Assembly (NCBI RefSeq): GCF_008692785.1
Contig: NZ_VXJV01000007.1
Coordinates: 62,001-126,000 of the forward strand
Direction: 5' to 3'
DNA from: Salmonella enterica subsp. diarizonae
GTDB taxonomy: Bacteria; Pseudomonadota; Gammaproteobacteria; Enterobacterales; Enterobacteriaceae
Length of the DNA stretch: 64,000 nucleotides
Notes under the pieces: model-generated
The model's database searches: none
What the model was told of the DNA's origin: nothing
The model's input: only the letters and a program-made list of their open reading frames with translations
Translations under genes and position numbers: made by a program
Shown here: in pieces, positions 17,676-27,957 of the stretch
Layout: each line of letters begins with the position of its first letter
How positions within the stretch are numbered: the first letter of the stretch is position 1

Positions 17676-18538
17676 TGGTTAATCTGACGATCGATCCGGC
17701 GGTAGACGTGACGCAGGCCTGCGTTCGGCGTCGTTTTCGTTTTTCTTCCTGCCGCGCTTGCACCGATGTTTGCCCGGCGCAGGTGTTTTCGCTGGCGCAG
17801 GGGCAGGTCAGCATAGATACGACGCGCTGCATAGCATGTGGCGACTGTCTGTTTGTCTGTCCTGTTGACGCCATTACCGGTGTCAAACCGGTTAAACGCT
17901 TTGTGCAGGGGAATACGTTGGTGGGGCCGTTTTCGTTACAGGCGTCAACGGTCGATGAGCTGCTTCTCTGGCACAGCCAGTATGGTATTCGCTTTATTGA
18001 TATTATAGTAGAGCGGTCGGCGCAGTGGTTGATGGCGATGGCGGGGCTAAATTTAGCGCTACGCCGCTACGGTGAGCCATGTTGGTCTTTTAAACACGTT
18101 GTCGGCGCAGAGATTAACGCTTCGCGGCGCACGCTGTTTCATGTTCCGCGCGACACCATTACTCCATGCGCCGTCGAGCCGGGGAAACGGCGTCTCAGGC
18201 AGGCGTTTTCCGCCCTCAGCGAATGCGTGCCCGAAATCAGCCTGGAAGTATGCAGGATGTGCGGAGCCTGTTGGCGAAGCTGTCCGGAAAACGTTATCCA
18301 GTTTGCCGACGATACCCTAACGATAGCGGCGGCGCGCTGTACGGGATGCGGTGGCTGTGTGGCGGTATGTCCTCATAAGGCGCTGCGGCTGCGGTTTGAC
18401 GTGGAACCCGCGCAAACGCGGCATGTTGCGGCGCATACGCTCACCTGCGAAAGCTGCGAACGGACTTTCCATGCTCTCACGCCTGAACACACGCGCTGCT
18501 TGCTGTGTCAGCACCATGAGTTTGCTATGCGTCTTTGA
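17675..18538 (+). CDS. Polyferredoxin-like protein, fourth gene of the dms-like operon
   Basis: This 287-residue cysteine-rich protein has at least four ferredoxin-type clusters: CRACTDVCP, CIACGDCLFVCP, CRMCGACWRSCP and CTGCGGCVAVCP. A C-terminal CESC ... CLLC pair looks like a zinc or rubredoxin-like knuckle. There is no signal peptide or membrane segment, so it is probably cytoplasmic. Its ATG overlaps the dmsC-like stop (TGATG). E. coli dmsABC lacks such a gene. It might be an electron carrier or a maturation factor for the catalytic subunit; the sequence does not decide. No DmsD-type chaperone gene is nearby. Confidence 0.75.
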   Translation: MVNLTIDPAVDVTQACVRRRFRFSSCRACTDVCPAQVFSLAQGQVSIDTTRCIACGDCLFVCPVDAITGVKPVKRFVQGNTLVGPFSLQASTVDELLLWHSQYGIRFIDIIVERSAQWLMAMAGLNLALRRYGEPCWSFKHVVGAEINASRRTLFHVPRDTITPCAVEPGKRRLRQAFSALSECVPEISLEVCRMCGACWRSCPENVIQFADDTLTIAAARCTGCGGCVAVCPHKALRLRFDVEPAQTRHVAAHTLTCESCERTFHALTPEHTRCLLCQHHEFAMRL

Positions 18539-18611
18539 CTTTTGTTGCTAATGCTCATTTTATTTTAAAAAAATGTTACCTGCATCCATAGGCAATTGAT
18601 GGGATGCTCTT

Positions 18612-18617
18612 TATAAT
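18612..18617 (+). promoter_or_regulatory. Candidate -10 element of the ndk promoter
   Basis: A perfect TATAAT lies 42 bases before the ndk start. The -35 region at the matching distance is poor, so this is a partial promoter call. Confidence 0.55.
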
Positions 18618-18658
18618 CCGCGCCTGACATAACAACAGAACATTTTTCAGAGGTAAAC

Positions 18659-19090
18659 ATGGCTATTGAACGGACTTTTTCCATCATTAAACCCAACGCG
18701 GTGGCAAAAAACGTTATTGGCAGCATCTTTGCGCGCTTTGAAGCAGCAGGGTTCAGGATTGTTGGTACCAAAATGTTGCACCTGACCGTTGAGCAGGCGC
18801 GCGGCTTCTATGCTGAGCACGACGGCAAGCCGTTCTTTGACGGTCTGGTGGAGTTCATGACCTCTGGTCCTATCGTGGTATCCGTGCTGGAAAGTGAAAA
18901 TGCGGTACAGCGTCACCGCGATCTGCTTGGCGCCACCAATCCGGCGAACGCGCTGGCTGGTACGCTACGTGCCGACTACGCTGACAGCTTTACTGAAAAC
19001 GGCACCCACGGTTCGGATTCGCTGGAATCCGCGCAGCGCGAAATCGCCTTTTTCTTCGGTGAAGGCGAAGTGTGCCCGCGCACCCGTTAA
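18659..19090 (+). CDS. ndk: Nucleoside diphosphate kinase
   Basis: This 143-residue enzyme transfers the gamma phosphate of ATP to nucleoside diphosphates through a phospho-histidine. The active-site motif NGTHGSDS is present with H117. The length and N-terminus [15 protein letters not shown] are those of enterobacterial Ndk. AGAGG precedes the ATG and a TATAAT lies upstream, so it is likely its own transcription unit ending at the hairpin before rlmN. Confidence 0.97.
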   Translation: MAIERTFSIIKPNAVAKNVIGSIFARFEAAGFRIVGTKMLHLTVEQARGFYAEHDGKPFFDGLVEFMTSGPIVVSVLESENAVQRHRDLLGATNPANALAGTLRADYADSFTENGTHGSDSLESAQREIAFFFGEGEVCPRTR

Positions 19091-19170
19091 TCGGGGCATC
19101 TTTACACATTATTTTCGCTAATGCCGCGTGCAGACGTGGCATCCTTGCGGCAAAATTTGTACAATGCAGC

Positions 19171-19213
19171 GCCCCCGGACGAGCAGCAAGTTCACCGGGG
19201 CGTTTCTTTTTTC
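19171..19213 (+). terminator. Intrinsic terminator between ndk and rlmN
   Basis: GCCCCCGG (19171-19178) pairs with CCGGGGC (19195-19201), followed by GTTTCTTTTTTC. The loop is 16 bases. A TACAAT at 19160-19165 lies just upstream, so the hairpin could alternatively sit at the very 5' end of an rlmN transcript. Confidence 0.6.
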
Positions 19214-19259
19214 AACCCTCCAGGGGCCATAACGTGTAATAACGAGGCCGGAATAGCAT

Positions 19260-20426
19260 ATGTCTGAACAAATTGTCACACCTGAAAGCAGCACCCCGGT
19301 AGTTCCCAACAACGAAGCAAAAATCAACCTGCTGGATCTAAACCGTCAGCAGATGCGCGAGTTTTTTAAAAACTTAGGTGAAAAACCTTTCCGCGCCGAT
19401 CAGGTGATGAAATGGATGTATCACTATTGCTGCGATAATTTTGATGAGATGACCGACATCAATAAAGTGTTGCGCGGCAAATTAAAAGAGGTCGCGGAAA
19501 TCCGCGCGCCGGAGGTGGTGGAAGAGCAGCGTTCCTCAGACGGTACCATTAAGTGGGCGATTGCTGTCGGCGATCAGCGCGTTGAAACGGTCTACATCCC
19601 GGAGGACGACCGCGCTACGCTGTGCGTCTCTTCACAGGTAGGATGCGCGCTGGAGTGCAAATTTTGTTCAACTGCGCAGCAGGGCTTTAACCGCAACCTG
19701 CGCGTATCGGAAATTATCGGTCAGGTCTGGCGTGCGGCGAAAATTGTCGGCGCGGCCAAAGTCACTGGCCAGCGTCCGATCACCAACGTGGTCATGATGG
19801 GGATGGGCGAGCCGTTGCTTAACCTGACCAACGTCGTACCGGCGATGGAAATTATGCTCGATGACTTTGGTTTCGGCCTGTCCAAACGCCGTGTAACGCT
19901 CTCAACGTCCGGCGTGGTGCCTGCGCTGGATAAACTGGGCGATATGATAGACGTTGCGCTGGCTATCTCCTTGCATGCGCCGAATGACGCCATTCGCGAC
20001 GAAATCGTCCCGATCAACAAAAAATACAATATCGAAACGTTCCTGGGCGCGGTTCGCCGCTACCTGGAAAAATCCAACGCCAATCAGGGGCGCGTGACGA
20101 TTGAATACGTGATGCTTGACCACGTCAACGACGGCACTGAACACGCGCATCAACTGGCGGAACTATTAAAAGAGACGCCTTGTAAGATTAATCTGATTCC
20201 GTGGAACCCGTTCCCTGGCGCGCCGTATGGCCGCAGCTCCAACAGCCGTATCGATCGCTTTTCTAAAGTTTTGATGAGTTATGGTTTCACGACCATCGTA
20301 CGCAAGACGCGTGGCGATGACATTGATGCGGCGTGCGGACAGTTGGCAGGCGACGTGATTGACCGTACTAAACGTACCCTGCGTAAGCGTATGCAGGGAG
20401 AGGCGATTGATATCAAGGCTATTTGA
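19260..20426 (+). CDS. rlmN: RlmN, dual-specificity 23S rRNA/tRNA adenine-C2 methyltransferase
   Basis: This 388-residue radical-SAM enzyme methylates A2503 of 23S rRNA and A37 of certain tRNAs at C2. The [4Fe-4S]/SAM motif is C129-x3-C133-x2-C136 and the methyl-carrying cysteine is C359 in AACGQL. Relative to E. coli (384 aa) the N-terminus is four residues longer, consistent with the shifted numbering. It is followed by a hairpin and then the rodZ promoter. Confidence 0.96.
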   Translation: MSEQIVTPESSTPVVPNNEAKINLLDLNRQQMREFFKNLGEKPFRADQVMKWMYHYCCDNFDEMTDINKVLRGKLKEVAEIRAPEVVEEQRSSDGTIKWAIAVGDQRVETVYIPEDDRATLCVSSQVGCALECKFCSTAQQGFNRNLRVSEIIGQVWRAAKIVGAAKVTGQRPITNVVMMGMGEPLLNLTNVVPAMEIMLDDFGFGLSKRRVTLSTSGVVPALDKLGDMIDVALAISLHAPNDAIRDEIVPINKKYNIETFLGAVRRYLEKSNANQGRVTIEYVMLDHVNDGTEHAHQLAELLKETPCKINLIPWNPFPGAPYGRSSNSRIDRFSKVLMSYGFTTIVRKTRGDDIDAACGQLAGDVIDRTKRTLRKRMQGEAIDIKAI

Positions 20427-20434
20427 TAGCAGTT

Positions 20435-20465
20435 GCGCCACGGTGCATTCATTATACCGTGGTGC
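20435..20465 (+). terminator. Hairpin after rlmN
   Basis: GCGCCACGGT pairs (with one G-U) with ACCGTGGTGC across an 11-base AT-rich loop. No U-run follows, so it is more likely a 3'-end stabilising or rho-assisted structure than a strong terminator. Confidence 0.45.
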
Positions 20466-20587
20466 AATGTCAGTTGAATAATGCTTTACGTTGTACTTGT
20501 CTGGTCAATAATAACGGTGCGTTTTTGTCGACTTTAAGGCAGTATGTAACGGTACAACAAGAGTTTAGCCTTGTGTCTTAAGCGGTT

Positions 20588-20617
20588 TTGTCATCTGCGG
20601 CCTGACAGGCTTATACT
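20588..20617 (+). promoter_or_regulatory. Sigma-70 promoter for rodZ
   Basis: TTGTCA (-35, 20588-20593) and TATACT (-10, 20612-20617) are separated by 18 bases; each hexamer matches consensus at five of six positions. It lies about 100 bases before rodZ and probably drives the rodZ-ispG-hisS-yfgM-bamB unit. Confidence 0.6.
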
Positions 20618-20718
20618 GTCTGACTAAGGTTAACTCACCTGATGTTTCGCGGTGTGGGCGGGCATTACGGCTCGTCGGCACCTGAATCCTAATTTACACG
20701 TACCTGTAGCTGTAGCGA

Positions 20719-21705
20719 ATGAATACTGAAGCCACGCACGACCAAAATGAAGCACAAACCACCGGCGTTCGTCTGCGCAATGCCCGTGAACAACTCGGAC
20801 TCAGCCAGCAGGCTGTCGCTGAGCGACTTTGCCTGAAGGTTTCTACGGTACGCGATATTGAAGAAGATAAGGCGCCGTCCGATCTTGCTTCAACCTTTCT
20901 GCGCGGATATATCCGCTCATATGCGCGTCTGGTACATGTTCCAGAAGAGGAACTGCTGCCGGGGCTGGAAAAGCAGGCCCCGCTGCGCTCCGCCAAAGTC
21001 GCCCCAATGCAGAGTTTCTCATTAGGAAAGCGTCGTAAAAAACGCGACGGCTGGTTAATGTCTTTTACCTGGCTGGTACTGTTTGTGGTCGTGGGGCTGA
21101 CCGGCGCCTGGTGGTGGCAGAACCATAAGGCGCAGCAGGAAGAGATCACGACGATGGCCGATCAAAGCACGGCTGAACTGAGCGCAGATAAAGACAGCGG
21201 CCAAAGCGTACCACTGGACACCCGTGCCGCGACAAGCCAGGATACGACGCCAGCGCAAACGGCTCCTGCGACGCCGGTTGATTCGACGGCGGCGACGCAA
21301 ACGCCAGCGCCAATGCAAAATACGATAGTCGCGCCTTCGCAGGCGAATGTCGATACGGCTGCCACATCTGCCGCGCCAGCGGCAACGGAGACGCCGTCCG
21401 CGTTGCCGACCGATCAGGCTGGCGTAGCGGCGCCTGCTGCCGATCCGAACGCGCTGGTGATGAATTTTACCGCTGACTGCTGGCTCGAAGTAACTGACGC
21501 CACGGGTAAGAAACTGTTTAGCGGTATGCAGCGTAAAGATGGCAATTTAAACCTAACCGGTCAGGCGCCTTATAAGCTTAAAATTGGCGCGCCGGCCGCG
21601 GTGCAGATCCAGTATCAAGGAAAACCTGTCGATCTGAGCCGCTTTATCAGAACTAATCAGGTTGCGCGTCTGACCCTTAATGCCGAACCAACACCGGCGC
21701 AGTAA
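20719..21705 (+). CDS. rodZ: RodZ, cell-shape protein linking MreB to the membrane
   Basis: This 328-residue bitopic protein has an N-terminal helix-turn-helix (about residues 15-75, [20 protein letters not shown]) that in E. coli binds MreB. A basic juxtamembrane stretch (KRRKKR) precedes a single membrane span near residues 112-133. A long Ala/Thr/Pro-rich periplasmic linker leads to a C-terminal beta domain. It is nine residues shorter than the E. coli protein, with the difference lying in the low-complexity linker. It leads the operon with ispG 26 bases downstream. Confidence 0.95.
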   Translation: MNTEATHDQNEAQTTGVRLRNAREQLGLSQQAVAERLCLKVSTVRDIEEDKAPSDLASTFLRGYIRSYARLVHVPEEELLPGLEKQAPLRSAKVAPMQSFSLGKRRKKRDGWLMSFTWLVLFVVVGLTGAWWWQNHKAQQEEITTMADQSTAELSADKDSGQSVPLDTRAATSQDTTPAQTAPATPVDSTAATQTPAPMQNTIVAPSQANVDTAATSAAPAATETPSALPTDQAGVAAPAADPNALVMNFTADCWLEVTDATGKKLFSGMQRKDGNLNLTGQAPYKLKIGAPAAVQIQYQGKPVDLSRFIRTNQVARLTLNAEPTPAQ

Positions 21706-21731
21706 CAGACGGGTAACGCGGGAGATTTCTC

Positions 21732-22850
21732 ATGCATAACCAGGCTCCGATTCAACGTAGAAAATCGACACGTATTTACGTTGGGAATGTGCCGATTGGC
21801 GATGGCGCCCCCATTACCGTCCAGTCGATGACCAACACGCGCACCACGGATGTGGCGGCGACGGTGAGTCAAATTAAAGCGCTTGAGCGCGTGGGCGCGG
21901 ATATTGTGCGTGTTTCCGTGCCAACCATGGACGCTGCCGAAGCGTTTAAGCTCATCAAACAGCAGGTTAGCGTCCCTCTGGTCGCCGATATTCACTTCGA
22001 CTACCGCATTGCGCTGAAAGTAGCGGAATATGGCGTCGATTGCCTGCGCATCAATCCCGGCAATATCGGTAACGAAGAACGCATTCGTATGGTGGTGGAC
22101 TGCGCACGCGACAAAAACATCCCTATCCGTATCGGCGTAAATGCCGGATCGCTGGAAAAAGATCTGCAGGAAAAGTACGGCGAGCCGACCCCGCAGGCAT
22201 TGCTGGAATCGGCAATGCGCCATGTCGATCATCTCGATCGTCTCAACTTCGATCAGTTCAAAGTGAGCGTAAAAGCTTCCGATGTATTCCTTGCCGTTGA
22301 GTCTTATCGTCTGTTGGCTAAACAGATCGATCAGCCGCTGCATTTGGGGATCACCGAAGCGGGCGGCGCGCGTAGCGGGGCGGTCAAGTCGGCGATCGGT
22401 TTGGGTCTGTTGTTATCGGAAGGCATCGGCGACACGCTGCGCGTATCGTTGGCGGCCGACCCGGTGGAAGAGATTAAAGTAGGGTTTGATATACTGAAGT
22501 CGCTGCGCATTCGCGCGCGCGGCATCAATTTCATCGCCTGCCCGACCTGTTCTCGCCAGGAGTTTGACGTTATCGGCACGGTGAACGCGCTGGAGCAACG
22601 TCTGGAAGATATCATCACCCCGATGGATGTCTCGATCATCGGCTGCGTGGTGAATGGGCCGGGCGAAGCGCTGGTATCGACGCTGGGTGTGACGGGCGGC
22701 AATAAGAAAAGCGGCCTGTATGAAGACGGCGTGCGTAAAGATCGTCTCGATAACGACGATATGATCGCGCAGCTTGAATCCCGTATTCGCGCGAAAGCAA
22801 GTCAACTTGATGAAGCGCGTCGGATTGACGTGCTGCAGGTTGAAAAATAA
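21732..22850 (+). CDS. ispG: IspG, HMBPP synthase of the MEP isoprenoid pathway
   Basis: This 372-residue enzyme converts MEcPP to HMBPP by reductive ring opening. [4Fe-4S] ligands C270, C273 (ACPTCSRQ), C305 and E312 (GCVVNGPGE) are all at their E. coli positions, on the C-terminal domain; the N-terminal part is a TIM barrel. GGGAG precedes the ATG. It is cotranscribed with rodZ; a hairpin with a T5 tail lies between it and hisS. Confidence 0.97.
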   Translation: MHNQAPIQRRKSTRIYVGNVPIGDGAPITVQSMTNTRTTDVAATVSQIKALERVGADIVRVSVPTMDAAEAFKLIKQQVSVPLVADIHFDYRIALKVAEYGVDCLRINPGNIGNEERIRMVVDCARDKNIPIRIGVNAGSLEKDLQEKYGEPTPQALLESAMRHVDHLDRLNFDQFKVSVKASDVFLAVESYRLLAKQIDQPLHLGITEAGGARSGAVKSAIGLGLLLSEGIGDTLRVSLAADPVEEIKVGFDILKSLRIRARGINFIACPTCSRQEFDVIGTVNALEQRLEDIITPMDVSIIGCVVNGPGEALVSTLGVTGGNKKSGLYEDGVRKDRLDNDDMIAQLESRIRAKASQLDEARRIDVLQVEK

Positions 22851-22859
22851 GAACGTGAT

Positions 22860-22878
22860 GGGAAGCGGCGTGCTTCCC
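22860..22878 (+). other. Stem-loop just after ispG
   Basis: A perfect seven-base stem GGGAAGC/GCTTCCC surrounds the loop GGCGT, nine bases after the ispG stop. There is no T-run. It probably protects the 3' end or acts together with the following terminator-like structure. Confidence 0.5.
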
Positions 22879-22887
22879 GTGTATGAT

Positions 22888-22940
22888 TGAACCCGCATGG
22901 CTCCCGGTTCGTTCGGGGAAGCGCTGAGGGTTCATTTTTA
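22888..22940 (+). terminator. Terminator-like structure before hisS
   Basis: TGAACCC (22888-22894) pairs with GGGTTCA (22928-22934), followed by TTTTTA. The large loop contains its own complementary bases. It could partly terminate rodZ-ispG transcripts or attenuate hisS; no His-rich leader peptide was seen. Confidence 0.5.
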
Positions 22941-22960
22941 TATTCAGAAAGAGAATAAAC

Positions 22961-24235
22961 GTGGCAAAAAACATTCAAGCCATTCGCGGCATGAACGATT
23001 ATCTGCCTGGCGAAACCGCCATCTGGCAGCGCATTGAAGGCACACTCAAAAACGTGCTCGGCAGCTACGGTTACAGTGAAATCCGCTTGCCGATTGTAGA
23101 GCAGACCCCGTTATTCAAACGCGCGATCGGTGAAGTTACTGACGTGGTTGAAAAAGAGATGTATACCTTTGAGGATCGCAACGGCGATAGCCTGACATTG
23201 CGCCCTGAAGGTACGGCGGGCTGTGTACGCGCCGGCATCGAACATGGTCTCCTGTACAATCAGGAACAGCGTTTGTGGTATATCGGGCCGATGTTCCGTC
23301 ACGAGCGTCCGCAAAAAGGTCGCTACCGTCAGTTCCATCAGCTAGGCGCCGAAGTCTTTGGCTTACAAGGCCCGGATATCGACGCGGAGCTGATTATGCT
23401 GACCGCACGCTGGTGGCGCGCGCTGGGCATCGCTGAACACGTTAGTCTGGAGCTGAACTCTATTGGTTCGTTAGAAGCGCGTGCGAACTATCGCGATGCG
23501 CTGGTCGCGTTCCTCGAACAGCATCAAGAGACGCTGGACGAAGACTGCAAACGCCGTATGTATACCAATCCGCTACGTGTGCTGGATTCAAAAAACCCGG
23601 ACGTGCAGGCGCTGCTCAACGACGCGCCTGCTTTGGGCGACTATCTCGATGACGATTCACGCGAGCACTTTGCCGGTCTGTGCAAATTGCTGGACGCGGC
23701 GGGGATTGCCTACACCGTCAACCAGCGTCTGGTGCGCGGTCTTGACTACTACAACCGCACTGTATTTGAATGGGTAACAAGCAGTCTGGGGTCACAAGGC
23801 ACCGTCTGTGCAGGTGGTCGTTACGACGGTCTGGTAGAACAACTGGGCGGTCGCACTACCCCGGCAGTGGGCTTTGCGATGGGCCTGGAACGACTTGTTT
23901 TGTTAGTTCAGGCAGTTAATCCGGAATTTATTGCCTCTCCTGTTGTCGATATATACCTGGTGGCTGCCGGCGCGGAAACGCAGTCTGCGGCAATGACGCT
24001 GGCGGAGCGGCTGCGCGATGAAATGCCAGGCGTGAAGCTAATGACAAACCACGGCGGCGGCAACTTTAAGAAACAGTTTGCCCGCGCCGATAAGTGGGGC
24101 GCCCGTATTGCACTGGTTCTTGGCGAATCTGAAGTCGCCAATGGGACTGTTGTAGTGAAGGATTTGCGCTCCGGTGAGCAAACGGCAGTGGCGCAGGACA
24201 GCGTCGCCGCGCATTTGCGCACTTTATTGGGCTAA
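22961..24235 (+). CDS. hisS: Histidyl-tRNA synthetase
   Basis: This 424-residue class II synthetase charges tRNA-His. Class II motif 2 (around [18 protein letters not shown]), the histidine motifs [15 protein letters not shown] and [14 protein letters not shown], and motif 3 ([10 protein letters not shown]) are visible, followed by the anticodon-binding domain. Translation starts at GTG ([17 protein letters not shown]), as in E. coli, after an AGAAAGAG stretch. yfgM begins 13 bases downstream. Confidence 0.97.
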   Translation: MAKNIQAIRGMNDYLPGETAIWQRIEGTLKNVLGSYGYSEIRLPIVEQTPLFKRAIGEVTDVVEKEMYTFEDRNGDSLTLRPEGTAGCVRAGIEHGLLYNQEQRLWYIGPMFRHERPQKGRYRQFHQLGAEVFGLQGPDIDAELIMLTARWWRALGIAEHVSLELNSIGSLEARANYRDALVAFLEQHQETLDEDCKRRMYTNPLRVLDSKNPDVQALLNDAPALGDYLDDDSREHFAGLCKLLDAAGIAYTVNQRLVRGLDYYNRTVFEWVTSSLGSQGTVCAGGRYDGLVEQLGGRTTPAVGFAMGLERLVLLVQAVNPEFIASPVVDIYLVAAGAETQSAAMTLAERLRDEMPGVKLMTNHGGGNFKKQFARADKWGARIALVLGESEVANGTVVVKDLRSGEQTAVAQDSVAAHLRTLLG

Positions 24236-24248
24236 GGAGAAGGACAGC

Positions 24249-24869
24249 GTGGAAATTTACGAGAACGAACACGACCAGGTGGATGCGATTAAACGCTTCT
24301 TTGCCGAAAACGGCAAAGCGCTGGCTGTCGGAGTGATTTTAGGGGTTGGCGCGCTGGTTGGCTGGCGTTACTGGGGCAGCCATCAGACGGAGTCCGCGCG
24401 TGCTGCTTCTCTGGCGTATCAAAATGCGGTGACGGCAGTAAGCGCCGATAAGCCGGATAGCATTCCTGCCGCTGAAAAATTCGCGGCTGAGAATAAAAAT
24501 ACCTATGGTGCGCTGGCGTCTATGGAACTGGCGCAGCAGTTTGTGGATAAGAATGAACTTAAAAAAGCCGAAGCCCAGTTGCAGCAGGGGTTGGCGGCCA
24601 CCAGCGATGAAAATCTCAAAGCGGTAATTAATCTGCGTCTCGCTCGCGTTCAGTTGCAGCTCAAGCAAGCTGACGCCGCGCTGAAAACTCTGGATGCCAT
24701 TAAAGGCGAAGGATGGACAGCCATTGTCGCTGATTTGCGTGGCGAAGCGTTGCTGAGTAAGGGTGATAAAAAAGGCGCGCGCAGCGCATGGGAAGCGGGC
24801 GTCAATAGCGATGCTTCTCCGGCGTTGAGCGAAATGATGCAGATGAAAATCAATAATTTGTCCATCTGA
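24249..24869 (+). CDS. yfgM: YfgM, ancillary SecYEG translocon subunit
   Basis: This 206-residue membrane-anchored protein has one membrane span (about residues 23-40, LAVGVILGVGALVGW) and a periplasmic TPR-like helical domain. In E. coli it associates with SecYEG and PpiD in periplasmic chaperoning. The GTG at 24249 gives MEIYENEHDQV and the conserved length, with AAGGAGA just upstream. The longer frame would start inside hisS and is not conserved. bamB follows after ten bases. Confidence 0.94.
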   Translation: MEIYENEHDQVDAIKRFFAENGKALAVGVILGVGALVGWRYWGSHQTESARAASLAYQNAVTAVSADKPDSIPAAEKFAAENKNTYGALASMELAQQFVDKNELKKAEAQLQQGLAATSDENLKAVINLRLARVQLQLKQADAALKTLDAIKGEGWTAIVADLRGEALLSKGDKKGARSAWEAGVNSDASPALSEMMQMKINNLSI

Positions 24870-24879
24870 GAGGGACCCG

Positions 24880-26058
24880 ATGCAATTGCGTAAATTACTT
24901 CTGCCAGGGTTGCTTTCCGTTACCCTGCTCAGCGGCTGTTCACTGTTTAGCGGCGAAGAAGATGTCGTTAAGATGTCTCCATTACCGCAAGTTGAAAACC
25001 AGTTTACCCCGACCACTGCCTGGAGCACCTCTGTTGGGAACGGAATTGGCGACTTTTATTCTAACCTTCATCCGGTAATGGCAGATAACGTGGTCTATGC
25101 AGCCGATCGCGCGGGCGTGGTAAAAGCGCTCAATGCGGATGATGGCAAAGAGATCTGGTCTGTGAATCTGGGCGAGAAAGACGGCTGGTTCTCCCGTTCG
25201 TCCGCGCTATTGTCCGGCGGCGTCACGGTCGCGGGCGGTCACGTCTATATCGGCAGTGAAAAGGCCGAGGTTTATGCGCTGAATACCAGCGACGGCACCA
25301 CGGCATGGCAGACGAAGGTCGCAGGCGAAGCGTTGTCTCGTCCGGTTGTCAGTGATGGAATCGTCCTTATCCATACCAGCAACGGTCAGTTGCAGGCGCT
25401 AAATCAGGCGGATGGCGCAATTAAATGGACGGTGAACCTGGATATGCCTTCGCTGTCGCTGCGCGGCGAATCTGCGCCGGCAACCGCGTTCGGCGCGGCT
25501 ATCGTCGGTGGTGATAATGGCCGCGTCAGCGCCGTGTTGATGCAACAAGGGCAGATGATTTGGCAACAGCGTATCTCCCAGGCCACCGGCCCAACGGAAA
25601 TTGACCGTCTGAGCGATGTCGATACCACGCCGGTTGTGGTAAACGGCGTCGTTTACGCGTTGGCATATAATGGTAACTTAACGGCGCTGGATCTGCGCAG
25701 TGGTCAGATTATGTGGAAACGCGAGCTGGGCTCGGTCAATGACTTTATCGTCGACGGCGACCGTATCTACCTGGTCGATCAGAACGATCGCGTGCTGGCG
25801 CTGACCACTGACGGTGGCGTAACGCTGTGGACGCAAAGCGATCTGCTGCACCGTTTGCTGACCTCCCCGGTGCTGTATAATGGTGATTTAGTCGTCGGCG
25901 ATAGCGAAGGTTATCTGCACTGGATTAATGTTGATGATGGGCGTTTTGTGGCCCAACAGAAAGTAGACAGCTCCGGTTTCCTGACCGAACCGACGGTGGC
26001 GGAGGGTAAACTGCTCATCCAGGCTAAAGACGGTACGGTCTACGCGATTACGCGTTAA
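24880..26058 (+). CDS. bamB: BamB, beta-propeller lipoprotein of the BAM complex
   Basis: This 392-residue outer-membrane lipoprotein has a signal peptide with lipobox LLSGC (lipidated C20) and an eight-bladed PQQ-like propeller with repeated A-D-R/V-x-G-x-V-x-A-L-type blade motifs. It supports assembly of outer-membrane beta-barrels with BamA. GAGAGGGA precedes the ATG. A strong hairpin terminator lies between it and der. Confidence 0.97.
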   Translation: MQLRKLLLPGLLSVTLLSGCSLFSGEEDVVKMSPLPQVENQFTPTTAWSTSVGNGIGDFYSNLHPVMADNVVYAADRAGVVKALNADDGKEIWSVNLGEKDGWFSRSSALLSGGVTVAGGHVYIGSEKAEVYALNTSDGTTAWQTKVAGEALSRPVVSDGIVLIHTSNGQLQALNQADGAIKWTVNLDMPSLSLRGESAPATAFGAAIVGGDNGRVSAVLMQQGQMIWQQRISQATGPTEIDRLSDVDTTPVVVNGVVYALAYNGNLTALDLRSGQIMWKRELGSVNDFIVDGDRIYLVDQNDRVLALTTDGGVTLWTQSDLLHRLLTSPVLYNGDLVVGDSEGYLHWINVDDGRFVAQQKVDSSGFLTEPTVAEGKLLIQAKDGTVYAITR

Positions 26059-26080
26059 TCGTCACGGTTGTGCGTTTTAA

Positions 26081-26118
26081 AAAACGGCTCCTGGTGTAGG
26101 GGCCGTTTTCCTGTTTTT
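26081..26118 (+). terminator. Intrinsic terminator after bamB
   Basis: AAAACGGC (26081-26088) pairs with GCCGTTTT (26102-26109), followed by CCTGTTTTT. The paired A-run and T-run make it a good rho-independent terminator, suggesting der also has its own promoter. Confidence 0.82.
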
Positions 26119-26174
26119 AACAACGGCGCAAAATGTGCGCGTTGTCTGATGATTTTTTAAATGAGGCTTTAAAC

Positions 26175-27647
26175 ATGGTACCTGTGGTCGCGCTTGTCGG
26201 GCGCCCTAACGTCGGAAAATCCACGCTATTTAACCGTCTGACCCGCACCCGAGATGCGCTGGTTGCGGATTTCCCGGGTCTGACTCGTGACCGTAAGTAC
26301 GGTCGTGCGGAGGTTGAAGGCCGCGAGTTTATCTGTATCGACACCGGCGGTATTGACGGCACCGAAGACGGTGTCGAAACGCGGATGGCGGAACAGTCGC
26401 TGCTGGCGATTGAAGAAGCGGATGTGGTGTTATTCATGGTAGATGCGCGCGCTGGCCTGATGCCGGCGGATGAAGCGATTGCCAAACATCTACGTTCCCG
26501 TGAAAAACCGACCTTCCTGGTGGCGAATAAAACTGATGGTCTCGATCCCGATCAGGCGGTTGTCGATTTTTACTCGCTGGGATTAGGCGAAATATACCCT
26601 ATCGCCGCATCGCATGGTCGCGGCGTATTGAGCCTGCTGGAACATGTGCTTTTGCCGTGGATGGATGATGTCGCGCCGCAGGAAGAGGTGGATGAAGACG
26701 CAGAATACTGGGCGCAATTCGAGGCGGAAGAAAATGGCGAAGAAGCGCCGGAAGATGACTTTAATCCGCAGGATCTGCCGATTAAGTTAGCGATTGTGGG
26801 TCGCCCGAACGTAGGTAAGTCCACGCTCACTAACCGTATTCTCGGCGAAGAGCGCGTGGTGGTATACGACATGCCGGGCACTACTCGCGACAGCATTTAT
26901 ATCCCGATGGAACGCGACGAACGGGAATATGTGCTGATTGACACGGCGGGGGTGCGTAAGCGCGGGAAAATCACCGATGCGGTAGAAAAGTTCTCGGTGA
27001 TTAAAACGTTGCAGGCGATTGAAGACGCTAACGTCGTACTGTTGGTTATCGATGCGCGCGAGGGGATCTCTGACCAGGATTTGTCTCTGCTGGGCTTTAT
27101 CCTCAATAGTGGGCGCTCACTCGTTATCGTAGTCAACAAATGGGATGGCCTGAGCCAGGAAGTCAAAGAGCAGGTGAAAGAGACGCTGGATTTCCGTCTG
27201 GGCTTTATTGATTTTGCCCGCGTTCATTTTATCTCTGCGTTGCACGGTAGCGGCGTCGGTAACCTGTTTGAGTCCGTACGTGAGGCTTACGACAGTTCCA
27301 CTCGCCGGGTGAGCACTGCGATGCTGACCCGTATCATGACGATGGCGGTTGAAGATCATCAGCCACCGCTGGTACGCGGTCGCCGCGTGAAGCTGAAATA
27401 TGCCCACGCTGGCGGCTATAACCCGCCGATTGTGGTTATTCACGGCAACCAGGTAAAAGATCTGCCGGATTCCTATAAGCGCTATCTGATGAACTACTTC
27501 CGCAAGTCGTTGGAAGTGATGGGAACGCCCATTCGCATTCAGTTTAAAGAAGGGGAGAACCCGTATGCGAACAAGCGTAACACGCTGACGCCAACGCAAA
27601 TGCGCAAACGTAAGCGTTTGATGAAGCATATCAAGAAAAGCAAGTAA
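26175..27647 (+). CDS. der: Der (EngA), double GTPase for 50S ribosome assembly
   Basis: This 490-residue essential GTPase has two tandem Era-like G domains, each with the P-loop GRPNVGKST (first at about residue 9, second around residue 211). The G3 motifs are DTGG and DTAG and the G4 motifs NKTD and NKWD; a KH-like C-terminal domain and a Lys/Arg-rich tail follow. An acidic linker separates the G domains. The ATG at 26175 (MVPVVALVG) gives the conserved N-terminus; a frame 14 codons longer lacks support. Confidence 0.96.
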   Translation: MVPVVALVGRPNVGKSTLFNRLTRTRDALVADFPGLTRDRKYGRAEVEGREFICIDTGGIDGTEDGVETRMAEQSLLAIEEADVVLFMVDARAGLMPADEAIAKHLRSREKPTFLVANKTDGLDPDQAVVDFYSLGLGEIYPIAASHGRGVLSLLEHVLLPWMDDVAPQEEVDEDAEYWAQFEAEENGEEAPEDDFNPQDLPIKLAIVGRPNVGKSTLTNRILGEERVVVYDMPGTTRDSIYIPMERDEREYVLIDTAGVRKRGKITDAVEKFSVIKTLQAIEDANVVLLVIDAREGISDQDLSLLGFILNSGRSLVIVVNKWDGLSQEVKEQVKETLDFRLGFIDFARVHFISALHGSGVGNLFESVREAYDSSTRRVSTAMLTRIMTMAVEDHQPPLVRGRRVKLKYAHAGGYNPPIVVIHGNQVKDLPDSYKRYLMNYFRKSLEVMGTPIRIQFKEGENPYANKRNTLTPTQMRKRKRLMKHIKKSK

Positions 27648-27667
27648 CGCTTTTTCAGTAATGTTCC

Positions 27668-27697
27668 AGGCCTGACAAGCGTAGCGCTATCAGGCCT
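27668..27697. repeat. REP-like palindrome after der
   Basis: AGGCCTGA and TCAGGCCT flank a 14-base centre resembling a REP unit (CAAGCGTAGCGCTA), 20 bases after the der stop. It probably acts as the 3' hairpin of the der transcript. Confidence 0.7.
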
Positions 27698-27735
27698 TTC
27701 GAGTAAAAGTGAATTACGCGCCTGAGGAGAATGTT

Positions 27736-27957
27736 ATGGAAATAACCTGCCCCGTTTGTCATCACGCGCTGGAGCGCGATGGCGATACTGCGCATTGCGC
27801 GACATGCGCTAAAGATTTTGCGTTGCAGGCGATTTGCCCCGACTGCCGCCAGCCGTTACAGGTTTTGAAAGCCTGCGGCGCGATGGACTATTTTTGCCAG
27901 AACGGTCATGGTTTAATTTCAAAAAAACGGGTTAATTTCGTCATTCTCGATCAATAA
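27736..27957 (+). CDS. yfgJ: YfgJ, small zinc-ribbon protein
   Basis: This 73-residue protein has cysteine pairs CPVC, CATC, CPDC and a C-terminal CxNGHG group, consistent with tandem zinc ribbons (YfgJ/DUF1407 type). Its function is unknown. The ATG at 27736 was chosen because GAGGAG lies six bases upstream and the conserved MEITCPVC begins there. Downstream lie about 270 AT-rich bases without a gene, marking the junction with the accessory protease pair. Confidence 0.85.
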   Translation: MEITCPVCHHALERDGDTAHCATCAKDFALQAICPDCRQPLQVLKACGAMDYFCQNGHGLISKKRVNFVILDQ

